Assembly (NCBI GenBank): GCA_023362775.1
Contig: JALMGJ010000004.1
Span: 51,728,298 to 51,792,297, forward strand
Direction of reading: 5' to 3'
From: Charina bottae
Lineage: Eukaryota; Chordata; Lepidosauria; Squamata; Charinaidae
DNA: 64,000 nucleotides
Made by a program: the position numbers and the translations under genes. The first letter of the stretch is position 1. Each line of letters opens with the position of its first letter. This document shows, piece after piece, positions 1-12,884 of the stretch. Under the pieces are notes generated by a model, which was not told where the DNA came from, searched no databases, and worked only from the letters and a program-made list of their open reading frames with translations.

Positions 1-156
1 TTTTAAGAGGATGTCTACTCTAAAGACTGATGAAAAAGTCTGGGGACAATGAAACATTCATTCATTCACTCTTTTTTAATGTTATGTTTCCTTATCGTAG
101 ATTTACTTCATACTTTTCCTCAAAATTATTCAAGGCATGTTAATGTGAGATAGTAT
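1..156. other. AT-rich flank, nothing recognised
   Basis: No repeat family, RNA or coding pattern is visible before the first SINE. Confidence 0.5.
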
Positions 157-521
157 TTACACAGTGGTAAGGTAAAGGTAAAGGTACCCCCCGCACATTT
201 GTGCAGTCGTGTCCGACTCTAGGGGCCGGTGCTCATCTCCGTTTGTTAGCCGAAGAGCCAGCGTTGTCCGAAGATGCTTCCACGGTCATGTGGCCACATG
301 ACATGCACAGAATGCTGTTACCTACCCACCGAAGTGGTACCTATTCATCTACTTGCATTTGCATGCTTTCGAATTGCTAGGTTGGCAAGAGCTGGAGCTA
401 GTGCGGGAGCTCACTCCGCACGCAGTGCTAGGGATTCGAACCTCCGAACTTGCGATCTTCCAATCGACAAGCCTGGCGTCTTACCCGCTGAGCCACCACA
501 CCCCTTGCTTACACAGTGGTA
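157..521 (-). mobile_element. Sauria-type tRNA-derived SINE, full length, with TSD
   Basis: The element proper is 170-508 and lies on the minus strand. The tRNA-like head is at the right end: A-box like tggctcagcgg and B-box like ggttcgaatcc read in reverse complement. The BovB-like tail and a short acctttacc repeat are at the left. A 13-bp duplication (ttacacagtggta) occurs at 157-169 and 509-521. The tail motif agagtcggacacgact matches the 3' end of the BovB fragment at 53575. Short open frames across it are not genes. Confidence 0.93.
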
Positions 522-2139
522 CAGAAGCACAGATACACTGTAGATGTCACAGATGGATTATGTCAAGCTGAGTTCTGGTTGAAAGCTATATATGTAGTTG
601 ACCATCAAGAGCATTTTGCTATTTTTCTTATACAGTATATCTAGTGCCCTAATAGTTGCTATTTAGGCACATCCATCTTTTTCAGATGATTTTCTGCCAT
701 TTTAGAATCATACCTTAGATTAGATATATTTGTCTAAAAGCATCACATATTTATCATGATCACATATATATCACAATCTTGATAGACAAATCAGATGTAA
801 TTTTAATGCACTGCTTGGCTATACATTACAGAAGTGTGTTATGAATGATGGCTACCTTCATGAAAGTGTAGATAGACTAGTTCACATATCATGCTAATCC
901 GTATCATGATTAGTTTGCTTTTGGATTAGCACATGACGCTTGTGAATTTGGTACGTTTGGTACATTCAGTAATCAATGGTACTTTCAATAAGTCATGTTT
1001 TAGCATAATCTGTGAAGCAGATTACATCTTTCAAAATAATAAAGGTGGCTAGGAAAAAAATAATATTTATTGGAGCAAAGTAATTCAACGTTAATAAGAG
1101 TTGAAGACAATGACATCTTGGCAAAACTTATCTTGATTTGGCTGGGGGGAAGGGGGTTAAAAAATCAAGATGGAAACTGCAACTGTATATGCGATTTTGT
1201 GCATACATATGATTCTGATTGCATGGCCACAATCACTCTCTTGACTTTTTAGATCCCCACTGTAGATGCCCCAATTTGGCTATATTGTTTTGAGGCTATA
1301 TTAATATTGCTTTATATTTATAGATTAATAAGAAGGACTTTAGCAAACCTTAAAATTCAGGCATATATTTTCTTAAATGAAGGTCTTTCATTTTAAAAAA
1401 ATATTAAATATTTAAAATAACCTATATATTATAAAAAGCCTGACATAAAAATGTGTTTAGACTAGAAACTGGTGAAGAATGGGGAAAATCTTTGTCCAGA
1501 CATCCTGCCTTTCAGAGATTCTTTTTCTGATAAAACAAGATTTGCTAGGGAGAGGATAAAGAGAATATACAGTCTTAGACATTAGTCAAACTACAGGATA
1601 TAACATGTTTTCAGAACAGCATTTGTTGGGTCCATAGTTGAGAAATGACATGAAAAATTCTTCCCATTAAGAAAACATGTGTGTTTTTCTCTGCAGGGAG
1701 AAAATTCCTTTTTTATAAACTTCCTAAACCAAGGAAACCAGAAGAGTTACTTCATGGCTAAATACAATGGAGTCCAACTGAAAAAACATAGGCCTATACG
1801 GTGTACTCAGTTGCATTGGCACATTCTTATCTCACCCATCCTCCTTCATTTCTGCTTCTATGTTAAGATGAAACAAGAGTGAAAATGAATTGCAGCACAG
1901 AGCAGCTAAAACAAAAGAAAAATTAATGACATATAGCAACTGTAAAAAGGAGGGATGCTTTATGACTCATCAAATCTAGATTCCTACCTGAAGCAGGGAC
2001 CCTTTTTCCATTTTTAAAATTTGTTAAAGAACTTTAAGAAATCACCAGGAACGGGCAGGTTGGAAGTTACCTGAAGATAACCGTTCGCTCTCCCACCCTT
2101 GAATCTACCATGTTTTTGGTGGCAGCCACATACTGCATC
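522..2139. other. AT-rich unique sequence
   Basis: No family was recognised. Open frames are at most 67 codons and carry no motif. Confidence 0.5.
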
Positions 2140-2345
2140 TGCAATAGAATAGAATCACAGAAGTATTAAAAGGGAGCTTGGAGGTTTTATATTGCAACAT
2201 CCTGCCCAGAGCAGGAATCATATCTTCTCAGAGAAATGGCTGTCCAACCTTTCACTGAAAACTTCCAGTGATGGCGCACTCAAGACTCCAGGAGACAAGT
2301 TGTTCCACTACCTAATAGCTCTCACAGTCAGGATGTCATTCTTCC
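2140..2345 (-). mobile_element. CR1-type LINE 3' end relic
   Basis: The left edge (aatagaatagaatcacag) is the reverse complement of the short tattct-type tail repeat that ends CR1 elements. It is followed by the conserved 3' UTR block with ggctgtccaacct and aacttccagtgatgg, known from sauropsid CR1 copies. The copy is 5'-truncated, diverged and has no coding capacity. Confidence 0.75.
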
Positions 2346-2680
2346 TTTTTTTAAATTATTTTTTTAAATTTTAAATTGAATAGCAACAGAAAAAGAGAAA
2401 GAACAAAACACAAAAAACACTATGATGCAAATACATATATTCTCAAGAATAAAAAACAACACATAATTGTGCTTTAAAAAAAGTGAAAAATAGAAACAAA
2501 GTATAATATACTATTATAACAGTTAACAGTTACAATTCTATATATACTTATCTAATGTAAGTATTATTCAAGTGCATATATATTTATTTCTAATACACTT
2601 ATATAACTATCATTCTTTTTTAATCTACTGTTGACACTATCATTCCTAACCCCTGTCTCACTCCCTGTTTACTTAACTCT
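2345..2680 (-). mobile_element. Possible L1-like 3' UTR relic
   Basis: The block starts with T-rich sequence (a poly(A) tail on the minus strand), followed by an A-rich stretch of short gaaaaag and acaaaaca words. Its texture resembles the 3' UTR of the better-bounded L1-like insertion at 30790-32774. No target-site duplication was found. The call rests on composition and position only. Confidence 0.35.
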
Positions 2681-3469
2681 TGCTTTCCTGGCTGATTAAA
2701 CTTGTCAAGGTAGTACTAGCCCAATGAAGTGGCCCAATTGAATAATTATAGGCCAGTAACAAAATTGCTATTACTGGCCATTTCTTCCCCAACCTCAAGA
2801 TGTATTGGACCAAAACTCCAATAATTGCCAATTGCAAGATCTTTGGGTGTGCAATGAAAATCCTAGTCTAGGGTATTTTGTGGAAGACACTCCAAATTTG
2901 GGAAGACTTGTATAAAAATTACTAATTTTGTTTCCACATACCTCATTTCACCATGGAGTAATTTGTTCCTTACATTAAAGCATTCTGCTGAATATCCCAC
3001 CTCATTTAAGATAATAGTTTAGGATAGTGTATAAAACCTTTCAAAACAAGGCTGGGTGAGGATACTGACAAATTACAATCTCAACAGACACCCAAGAATT
3101 AAGAATATTGCTCAGATTGCAGGAGCAGGTGAATACGTTTTCAACGTCTAAAACTTATAATGAAATCTGTGTAGAAATATTGAAACTGGGCCTCTCTCAA
3201 ATTAATTATTTCTGTCTTTTTGGTAATACTTAAATTTTTTGTTAAATATATTTTAACAATCCCTTCCCCATGTTTATTATGTTTCTGCTGAGAGATTGTG
3301 GTTATTAAAAATAATTAATGCTCCCAATATTCCTGGCACTGTAAATTCATTCAGTCATCTATTTGCTTGCCTCTTAGCCAAGAATTACTTTGCAGCTATT
3401 ATTAATTTTGTAATGTACTAAAACAATTTGAACTGTGCTTTTCTAGCATTTAGTTTCTAGTAACAAGTA
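2680..3469. other. Unique sequence with one small hairpin
   Basis: A perfect 9-bp inverted repeat (ggccagtaa/ttactggcc) spans 2751-2779. Nothing else was recognised. Confidence 0.45.
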
Positions 3470-3805
3470 AGGGTGCGATGGCTCAGCGGGTAAGATGCCA
3501 GGCTTGTCAATCGGAAGATCGCAAGTTCGGAGGTTTGAATCCCAACCCTTAGCATGATGGAGTGAGCACTCACCCCAGATCTTGCCAACCTAGCAATTCG
3601 AAAGCATGCAAATGCAAGTAGATTAATAGGTACCACCTTGGTGGGTAGGTAACAGCGTTCCACACGCGTCATGCCAGCCACATGACCACGGAAGCGTCTT
3701 CGGACAATGCTGGCTCTTCGGCTAACAAACGGAGATGAGCACTGGCCCCTAGAGTCAGACACGACTGCACAAATGTACGGGGGGAACCTTTACCTTTACC
3801 TACTA
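3470..3805 (+). mobile_element. Sauria-type SINE, full length, older copy
   Basis: The tRNA-like head is at the left (gatggctcagcgggtaag, then an ggttygaatccc B box). The BovB-like tail (agagtcagacacgact) and acctttacc repeat are at the right. Flanking duplications are imperfect (tagtaacaagtaa versus tactaccaaagtaa), which suggests an older insertion. Confidence 0.9.
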
Positions 3806-5574
3806 CCAAAGTAACCATGGCTAATGAAATGGAGCTCCTCTGTCTTGTTCTCTTTGAAGGAATGAATGAACAAATTCAAGTTTCTCAAGATCAGTGTAAG
3901 GGTCTTGATTTTTAGGTGCCTTCATAGATGATATTATATCCATCAAGCTGCTTTTCTTACATGAATTACATTCTTCATGATGACTATATTTTACTTTCCA
4001 ACAGTCAGGTTCATTTCTACTTGCTTTCTTCCTCCTTGTAAAAAGTAGCCATAACATACAGTACATACTGTATATAGTTATTCTGAGCTGTAAGGCTATA
4101 GAACAAAAGAATGAAACCCAATGTTATGTAGGCAGACTTCCTCTTTTTCCTGCTTCTTTTGGCAGTCTGTTGCACAGCCTCAAAATCTGTTCTAGAGGAT
4201 TGGTAAAGCAAAATTTGAAGAAACATAAGAAACAGCAGGAGAAGGAAAAAGTAATCCTTTTTTTTTTGGTTCTGCTGATGAGCCTACACTGGAGCCATTT
4301 TTGTGCTGAGGCACCGTTGAAGCATTGTTTGTTCCAAATATATTCAGAGGGCACATTGCAACGAATACAGTGCATTATGCATTGTGTTGAAAATATAAGC
4401 ATGAGGCGCACCTCAATGCATACTGTAATTATGGAAGGAAGAAGAGGCACTTCAAACCTTTTACCACCTATAGCATCACAGCTGTAGGCTTAGTTGCTGC
4501 TGTGCTTATTTTTAAAGTCCAGTAATTGCTAATCTGCACAGGTATGAAGTGTAATATTTAATGGCATGATTGTGCACAATTTCACATCATCATATGTTCA
4601 TACTGGAATAGCCCTTTCGAAAAATCAGTAAACTGCTTTCCACCCCCTACCATCCGAGGAGAGTTACGTAGGTGCACAGAGGGTAGCTTTCTAGCAACTT
4701 TTTAAAAAAATCAACCCTTTTTGGTGCCAATTTTTCTGAGTGAAGGGATTTCTTTGCTTCTTTGCCATTCAACATGCTCCTGCTCTTTCACAGTCTCAGC
4801 TCCACTTCCAAATTGATAGGCTGATGGTTTCTGCCCCTCTGCTCATCAGTGCAACCAGACTCTGAAATCATTTCTACTAGGGAGAGTTATACTATCACAA
4901 GATAAAAACCATTTTTTTCTCAGTACAGCATGGACATTGCCATCATCTCAAATAACTATTGTAAAGACAGTGTGGGAAAAAAACAGCCTAGGAACAGGAT
5001 GGAGAGTGTGTTGTATGACTTATTAATGATTGAACTTTACTACAAATATCCTAAATTTACGAAAAAAATCTTTATGTATAAAAACAGAATCCATTGCACA
5101 GTAGAATGCACATATGCCATCATATAAGCAAATATGACATTTTCATTTAATTGTACATATAAAATACGAAACCTAGTCTGTTTTGTTAGGAGAAAAAAGC
5201 TTCATTATAAGCTTCATTAGTAGATTCTGCTTTCCTTCCCAAACACAGTCAGGAAATGGCTATTTTCCTCGAAGATTGCACTTTCACATAACTGGCTAAA
5301 AAAACAAACACTGGAAAGAGTAAATCAGTCCGCTGCTCCTCTTAATGTTTTTGTGCTTATACTGGTCAAGGCCAAAAGTTATCTAGCTTAGTGTTGGCTG
5401 ACCAACTCAAACCTCTGATTCAATAAGCAATTCATAGCTGATATATCTGATTTTTAAAACCCCTAATATATAAGCAAGATTTCTTCTCTTCCTCTTAAAC
5501 AGAATAGACTATTACTACTGTATTGCATCTGAAAGGTCAATATGCATATAGTATATAATCCTGTTTTGTGTTGA
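3806..5574. other. Unique sequence, nothing recognised
   Basis: Overlapping open frames of up to about 108 codons on opposite strands at 4124-4487 have no motif and are interpreted as chance. Confidence 0.45.
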
Positions 5575-5995
5575 TACATATGATCTGGAAAACATATGAC
5601 CTGGCAGAGAGGGCATGCTTTGGGTCCCGTCCGCTACGGACTTACACTTGGCGGGTCCCAGGAGGCGGGCCTTCTCTGCCGTGGCGCCCACCTTATGGAA
5701 CATTCTCCCCCACTCCCCGAGGTGAGGTTATCCCTGTTAATATGCCATAAGTGCCTTAAGCCTGGCTTTGCCATCAGGCCTGGGGGTCCCAGGGGACCAG
5801 GGTTATTCTAAGATGGCTCTATTATTAATTTACTCTCTCCTGTACCTGAGGGTTTGTATTTTTAAGAATGACTGTTTAATATTCTTTTAGCCATGATTGT
5901 TTTTATATATTTATTGTTTTATTTTATTGTTGTATGCTTCCCAGAGTCACTTTGTGTGAGATGGGCGGCTATATAAATTTGATTTAAAAAAGCAT
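5575..5995 (+). pseudogene. L2/CR1-type LINE 3' end (RT C-terminus plus 3' UTR)
   Basis: One frame reads RAFSAVAPTLWNILPHSPR and then stops at about 5723. This is the end of the reverse transcriptase polyprotein of L2/CR1-type LINEs, which typically reads GDRAFSVAAPxLWNSLP. The 3' UTR follows and ends in gatgggcggctatataaattt, the characteristic terminal motif of these LINEs in reptiles. Upstream coding sequence is missing, so this is an ordinary 5'-truncated dead copy. The L2 versus CR1 assignment within this broad group is uncertain. Confidence 0.8.
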
Positions 5996-6195
5996 TCTGA
6001 TGTGAATTGATTGCATGTGCTGGGCTCATAGTTATGAGTCACCATCAGCAAGAATATCACTTGTCACTATACAGTACTCCCAGCTATGACAATACCCAGA
6101 TGAGAACACATTATTATCTTTGGCATTTAGGTGGTCAGACTCTATATGTAAGACAGACCAACAAACTGATTGGAAATAAATCAAGATCATTTGGC

Positions 6196-6345
6196 ATACA
6201 GAATTATTTATTTGTTTGTTTGTTTATCAAATTTCGTCACCATCCATCTCCCTCAAAAGAGGGACTCTGGGCGGTTTACAGTAAAGCTAAAAAAGATTAA
6301 AATACAATAAAAACAATATGAATCCCTTGTTAGAGTAAAAGCACT
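6196..6345 (-). mobile_element. L2/CR1-type LINE 3' tail
   Basis: A (TTTG)n stretch is followed by catccatctccctcaaaag and ggactctgggcggttta. This is the reverse complement of the gggcgg...ataaat terminus also seen at 5930-5990 and 18135-18195. The copy is 5'-truncated with no coding part. Confidence 0.7.
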
Positions 6346-6689
6346 GCATGTAAATGAATACATGATATAACAAAGCCCTGTTCAGGAAACAGGGCTATAG
6401 AAGATTTGGCTTTTGATCCACTAATTGGTGATAATGAGGTACTTGATTTAATGCCCCATTTACCATTCTTCCCCAACAAATGATCAGTATATTTGCAAGT
6501 AATCTCACCAATCCAAAATGGCGACTGGGGACTTTAAGGCCAGTTAATTGTACATACAGTAGCCATCAAAGCCAATATACTTGCAGTGATGCTAAATCAT
6601 TACCAAGTCTATAGTATCTTTGAGTGTTCAAAGCATTTTGCCCATCCACTACATCAATAATCTTTGCCCTTCTGCTCTGCAGGCAAGCA

Positions 6690-6800
6690 TTTTCATTTTT
6701 CATTTCATTTGAGTGCAGAGAAGGCAAACGAAGAGCAGGACTGGCCTAAAGCCACCCAGACAGTTCCAAGCTGAGATGAAATCCAAAGCAGTGAACATTG
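6690..6800 (-). mobile_element. Very degenerate tRNA-SINE body
   Basis: The words gactggcctaaagccaccca resemble the gactggcccaaagtcaccca core of the reptile tRNA SINE at 8037 and 59034. The head and tail are not recognisable. Confidence 0.35.
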
Positions 6801-6873
6801 CCACTCCTTTCTGAAGAAACAGCACCTACCACTTTATCTCAGAGTAACTGCAAAAGCTTTCTTTTCCTCCTGC

Positions 6874-6882
<9 letters not shown>

Positions 6883-6908
<26 letters not shown>

Positions 6909-6935
6909 CCTCCCTCCCTCCCTCCCTCCCTCCCC
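6883..6935. repeat. (TC)n-(CCCT)n compound microsatellite
   Basis: TC dinucleotides switch to CCCT tetranucleotides, giving an uninterrupted pyrimidine strand. The same compound design recurs at 35721-35761. Confidence 0.95.
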
Positions 6936-8036
6936 AGATTGGCAAACGGCAAGGCTGCTTTACAATAATCCTATTTTCAAGGTGTTTTTTCCTCCTCTAT
7001 TAATCATCTGGACAATCAGTAGGTCATTGTTTTGGTGTCATGTCACTTATTGCCATAGCAGGCTAATGTAACTGTAAAATGCTTTGTACTTGCAATCTAT
7101 TCCAGGTTTGTTTGCTTGCAGAAATTTCAAGTCTGCACGATTAAGGTTAAGATACAGTATGGCTGAATTCAGTACTGGATTAGCAATAGCTTTGACTGTG
7201 GGTCTTCCCCCACTTACACCTAATCATAGTATAAACAAACCTTGCTATGTGCCCATGACTATTTCTTCATCTAATTTCCAGCCCACGAGTGAGACAGGAT
7301 TAAGTCAACCTTAGCTTTACTGATTTAAAGTCTATAAAATCTAACATGCATATGGTTGCAAAGCCTTTGCATAATGCACACAAAAAATTGCTTTTTACTT
7401 GTCTAGAGTCCCTCCAGCTTTTTCCTAAAGTGGAAGAAATCGTTGCACAATTCTGGAACAAATTGGCCCTAAGGAACTTATTAAGCTTCCTGCTTACATT
7501 TTCTGCATTCCAAAAAAGTTCAGTGGGCAAGTTCAGAGCCAAACGTTGTGGTTTCCACAGTAGTAGACCAAGTAGGGAATAAACCTGGGTGTTCCTAGCA
7601 CTAAGGGTTGTTTCAGCTTGTTTTTAATGGGGAGGGGGAACCGACTCCATGGGCTATGTCTTTTCCCTGGGTGCACTAGATACGTTTTGGAGCAAGCAGA
7701 CATATTTGGAGTTTTGAGTGCCTGTTTGAGGATGTGTTTTCAAAATGGCTGCCATGGGGCGGGAAGTGGGGAGGCTGTCTGTTGGCTGTTGCAGCTGACC
7801 TTTCCCTTCCTTTCCAGGCATGCTGGCATTCTACAGTCACCATCCATTTGATTTTCAAAACATGTCTATGAGGCCTACATAGGACACAAGCATTTCTGTA
7901 GATAAAGTTTACATAAGAGGCCCAGTTCTGCATTCAGCATGTCTACTTCTTATTTGTTTATTTACTGTGGCAAGAATATTAAAAAAATGCAAAAAGATGT
8001 AGCAAGAGTTTGATACAAAGGAAGCTGTTTAGTTTT
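6936..8036. other. Unique sequence, nothing recognised
   Basis: No repeat, RNA or supported coding pattern was seen. Confidence 0.4.
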
Positions 8037-8458
8037 TATTTTATTTTATTTTTATTCAATTTTTATCCCATCTTTATTTTTGGTCAGCTCAAGGCAGCAT
8101 ACATACCTAATACTTCCACCTCCTATTTTCCCCACGGGGGTGCGATGGCTCAGCGGGTAAGATGCCAGGCTTGTTGATCGGAAGATCGCAAGTTCAGAGG
8201 TTCGAATCCCTAGCCCTGCGTGCGGAGTGAGCTGGGGCTCTTGCCAACCTAGCAATTCGAAAGCATGCAAATGCAAGTAGATGAATAGGTACCAGTTCGG
8301 TCGGTAGGTAACATTTCTCCACAACAACAATGCTGTGAGGTGGGTTTGGTGGAGAGAGGTTGACTGGCCCAAAGTCACCCAGCCACTTTCATACCTAAGG
8401 TTGGACTAGAACTCATGGTCACCTGGCTATAGGTAAACTTGTGGCCACCACACAATGC
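8037..8458 (-). mobile_element. tRNA-derived SINE with L2-like tail, split by a Sauria SINE
   Basis: A (TTTTA)n and L2-like tail at the left is followed by tcctattttccccac, which is interrupted at 8136. The element resumes at 8323 with aacaacaatgctgtgaggtgg and the ggcccaaagtcacccagcc body. Removing the insert restores the same order as in the copy at 59034-59252. This copy is therefore older than the SINE inside it. Confidence 0.8.
8136..8312 (+). mobile_element. Sauria-type SINE lacking its 3' tail, nested
   Basis: The tRNA head and central body are present, but the copy stops at ggtaggtaac. About 160 bp are missing, including the BovB-like tail. It is still flanked by a near-identical duplication (attttccccac at 8125-8135, atttctccac at 8313-8322). 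It therefore looks like a true insertion of a tail-less molecule, not a later deletion. Confidence 0.8.
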
Positions 8459-11425
8459 TTAACCTGCATTTTGACCCTATTCAGCTATTGTCAGCTATTC
8501 CTATCAGCCCTATGCAATGGGAAAAGAGATTTAATGCAGTGAGCTTTCTATTATCCTCTTGCAAGGTTTAGGGACAAGCACAATTATATTGAACATTTAG
8601 GGAGCAACAGTCCTTCTGTTTTTATGAAAATGAGAGGCAGTGATCAGGGTTTCTGCCCCTTTGCTGGACCATTGCACATAAGTTGGTGAGGGGCTTCATT
8701 TTGCTTTTTCTTTCTTAACTCATGTGCAGAGAGAGAGGTATTCAGAACTGAAACAGCTGTGTGCTGATCCTGATTCAAATCAGATACCCAGGAATCTCCT
8801 GTAATTACAGATGTGGGCAGATCATGGACCACAGGCAGTCAGAGCATCCATTTGCAGCCTCCAAATTATTCCAAACTTGTGCTGCTGTAATTGGGTTGCA
8901 AAAATACAATGCAACTTTTTGTTATGTCATACTTCAGGCACCCATTTTGTTCCATCACACTGTCCTGCAATTCTTCCCCCAGCATGCTTTGTTTTTTCTG
9001 AAACCAAGTATTGAAATGGTTACCATCAGCCTCACAAAAGCTTTTATTGCTTTAACTCTCCCAAATACACCAACACTCCTTCAGCAGGCCAAGCGTTTGG
9101 TCCCATCCAGTCTGGGAACATCACGTCATCTGCCATGGCCAATAGATAGATAGAGCAAGAGATAGAGAGGCAGACAGATAGATATCTCCCTCTCCCAGCC
9201 ATAAAAACGCTGCTACTCTAATTAAAACAAACAAACTGAAATCAAGCTTGGCTATCTCTTGTATATTGAATGCAATCTGTGCTTTGCCCTTTTCAATTCA
9301 GCATGATCAGGTTCTGAAACTTGCAAGAAGCTTTGTATAAGTACAACAGGCTGCACGATGCGGGAAGATGGGTGGGCAGAAAGCAGCTGGTTTAGTCCTA
9401 CACTCTCCTCATGCACATGTCAGTTGGAATGTCTGAATAGGCCTTCTATTTGTTTACTCACAATTTTTAATTTTATCATTTGGACTCATATTATTATCTT
9501 CCAACAATAAACATTTTCCTACTGTTGAAGACAAATTTAGGAGCCTGCACGTCCTGTTGGGGAACTGCATTATGAACGTGGTTAGATTTATGGACACATC
9601 TGAAGTAATAAAAAAGACAACTGATAGCAAAGAGATTTATGATAAAGGAGATAAAGCAATCAGAATAAGGTCTGTATGTGTCCCCACAAAATTTAGTGCA
9701 CTCTAAACGTGCTACAGCTGTTTTCCTCTATATTATCAAAAAACCCTAAGAGAGGTTGGAGAAGTTTGACTGGTGTGCAAGCGGGAGAGTAGGGAGAGAA
9801 AGAGATTCTTCTGGTTTAGGTGCCCAACTTCAGAAAGTCAGTAACAAAAGCAGCAGCTGGAACCCTTTTTTGCTTTCCCTTTCTATCTTGAGAGGGTTCA
9901 GTTTCAGTTCAATATACCCCCAGACAGAAAATGACATGAAACACTGGTTTGGCCCCCAGCATAGTATATGCAACCTTGATACATATCCCAAAGTCATGGT
10001 GTTATTCAGAAAGATGTTTCTATTAAGCACAATTGCCAGGGGTGAGTAATCCTGGGTCTTCCTCAAGGCTATGGTGCTAGACCAAAAACAATGCCAACCA
10101 CAGACATGACAGGGAGGTTGCATTGCCACAAGGTAAATTTTAATGAAAGAGCTTGTCCTTGCTGAGCAATCACAAAGGGATTAGCTAGTCAAATTAATCA
10201 CCAAAAAAAAATAAATTTTTACCACAGCATTGAAAGGTTATATGAGTTTACACAATGCCTTCTGGTATAGCAACTGAACATAAGTGCTCCGATTTAGACT
10301 CACCTGGTTGAAGTAATCCAGTGTGCTAATTGTTACTTGCAACCCCAACATCAATACCATTTAGAGATATTAGCAAGTGCTGTGAAAAAATATGAAAGGA
10401 GGAAGGACTGTTCATTTCAAATCCCAAGTTGCTTCATTGTGCCTTTTTAATTACCTGCTTATTTCTCTCCTTTTCATAATGCTCCATTCTTGGCATACTG
10501 TCTTACCAAGGAACGCACACCGTTATTTCCCTTAATATCCCATTGCTATTTGAAGTGTGTTGGCGTGTGTACATGCTGTGGAGGAAAGAAAAATCACCTT
10601 TTCATGTTGGCACATTCAAAGAAAGACAAATTCAATAATTTGTAAAATGGGTTTTATATTATCAGTTATTTTTTCCTAACTATTTTTTCCATTTTTCAGC
10701 AAGGAAGCTCTTTTAGTAAACCATCTAAAGCAATCAAATAACTATTAAATAGTTTCTCACTTGGTTTTCAAAGGCCAGTTAGATGAAAGGATCAGAAAAT
10801 GCAAGATGGCAAGACATTAAGTGATTTTACCCAATTTTGGGGGGATGAGTTCAATGGATTTGGCACTATTGCAGAATAGTGCTAAACCTGTGATTCTGAG
10901 CAGTCTGAAAATTAGCTGACAAGAACAAGGGATGAGTGGGGGGGGGCACAGTTGTGAAGGGAAGGGAGAAGAAAACCTCTTCCTGGTGTTATAAATGCCA
11001 GAGGAGGCTGTCAGAAGATAAACAAAGCAAATTAAGTGAAGCAATAGAACCACTTCACTGTGCTTTTAGAAACAAGGGAACCCCGTCACTTTGTGAAGCT
11101 GCTTCAAGGGAAACAGAATAACAAAGGAATTCAAACACCATACTCTAATACCTGCAAAAATAAAAATGTATCAAAAAGGGTGGTGAGAACTTTTATAAAA
11201 ATAATAAATGACTTGTACTGGGCTTACTTGCATTACATTTAGAGTAAGTATATGTGAATCGGTAAGGAAATCAGTGAGTGATTTTTTTAGACTGTACTTG
11301 GAATCATCATTTTGTAAAAGGCTGGTAAGCTGAATTTCTTTGTCCCAATTCAATATATTGCTGACCAAAGATATTTTGCTATTGATATTTTGCTCTAGAT
11401 GCTGAACAGCATTCAAACGGTGCCC
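8459..11425. other. Unique sequence with a weak GATA-rich patch
   Basis: A degenerate GATA/GACA patch lies at 9144-9185. No other feature was recognised. Open frames of up to 130 codons (8761-9153) have no family signature. Confidence 0.45.
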
Positions 11426-11775
11426 ATTCAACCCTTAGGTAAAGGTAAAGGTTTTCCCCTGCACAGTCGTGTCCAACTCTAGGGGGTGGTGCTCATCTCC
11501 GTTTCTTAGCCAAAGAGCCAGTGTTGTCCGAAGACGCTTCCACGGTCATGTAGCCGGCATGACGCGCACGGAACACTGTTACCATCCCACGGAAGTGGTA
11601 CCCATTTATCTACTTGCATTTGTATGCTTTCAAATTGCTAGGTTGGCAAGAGCTGGGGCGAGTGCCGGAGCTCACTCCGTCACGCAGCGCTTGAGTCTCG
11701 ACCCGCTGACCTTCTGATCAACAAGCCTGGCGTCTTAACCACTGAGACATCGCGCCCCTTTTATTCAACCCTTAG
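11426..11775 (-). mobile_element. Sauria-type SINE, head variant, with TSD
   Basis: The element proper is 11439-11762. A perfect 13-bp duplication (attcaacccttag) lies at 11426-11438 and 11763-11775. Its head differs from the other copies (gatgtctcagtggttaag, then a gtctcgac-type B box), which marks a separate subfamily or a diverged head. Confidence 0.92.
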
Positions 11776-12884
11776 GGACAGCAAATTGAAAAGTACTGAT
11801 GCTCTGCTCAGATTTGGGGTTTTGCACATAATACACCAATGTATGAACATGCAGAAGCTCCATAATCAACCCTGACTCCAACTTGTAGTTCTTGAGCCAC
11901 TGACATCCTTCTAATCTCGTTGATTTTTGAAATTATGACAGATGGTTAAGCCCCCATTCTAGACACTTGTCAAAACTTGCCTCCTTCCTAACTCCAGCCC
12001 CACCCCTTGTTAAAGAGTTTAACTGAAGAATATTTTCCCTTTTGATTAGGGATGTTTAGTGGGAGTACAAACAAAGCCAGGGATACCCACCAATTGCTCA
12101 CCTTAACTTGTCCTACAGTGAATCTGTCAGGGCAGCAAAACTTCCCACTGAGGCAGAATGGAGCTCAGCAATCAAAACAGTGCAGAATATGTGGACATTC
12201 TTTTCTTCTACGTTAAGGCCTGGAGGAAAGCATTTTAATGTGGTGGTGGAGACGAGCCGCCAGCATTACACAAAAAGTCCATCGCAAAGGGCTGGAGACC
12301 TTAGTCAAAGACCTTAGTCAATTGTACCAACATCAGGACAGATGATTAAAAACTAATAAATGTAGCATAAATTGGTCAGATGTGCAAAAAAATACAGTAG
12401 CTGCTATCTTCCAAAATACAAATGTTGAGTCTAGGTAAGGACAATCCTGTCTTTCCCTGCCTGCCCGCCCCCCCAGCAATAACAACATCTCCCATATTTT
12501 ATATGAAAAGCTCCCAATTAACATCACATTCCTGCTAATGATCTTTTATCCCATGTAACTTTTAAATGTTAGTGACAGGAAGGATTACCAATACCTGCTG
12601 ATTTTTGGTTGTTGATAGCATGGCTCATGCAACTGCAGTCAGCCAAACGCTTCCAGGAAGGAGTGCTGTGTAATCTAGGAATTATTCTTTTACTGTTTAG
12701 GGCCCTGCAGACTTTTCCATGTCAACATTGTGCCCATCTCTGTGATATAAAAGAAATGTGTGGTTGGCCCTCAAGCAGGCTGTGTAGAAAAGTATTTTTT
12801 GTCAGAGACTGTTTTGAAGTTGCTTTGAAGAGTCACAAAAATAATCAGCTCAGCTATTATTACATATTATTATTATATTATTAT
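11776..12884. other. Unique sequence ending in a (TTA)n patch
   Basis: Short (TTA)n sequence at about 12856-12890 abuts the next SINE and may be its tail. Nothing else was recognised. Confidence 0.4.

Noticed and set aside
2192..2374. Short open frame after the CR1 relic
   Set aside because: It lies within the antisense of a CR1 3' UTR and then poly(T)-like sequence.
3470..3545. tRNA gene
   Set aside because: The A- and B-box-like words belong to a SINE head repeated nine times. The sequence does not close into a full cloverleaf with a matched acceptor stem.
4124..4487. Overlapping 105-108 codon frames on both strands
   Set aside because: Mutually antisense, with no motif; consistent with chance.
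8761..9153. 130-codon open frame
   Set aside because: No motif, no supported start context and AT-rich composition like its surroundings. It is probably chance.
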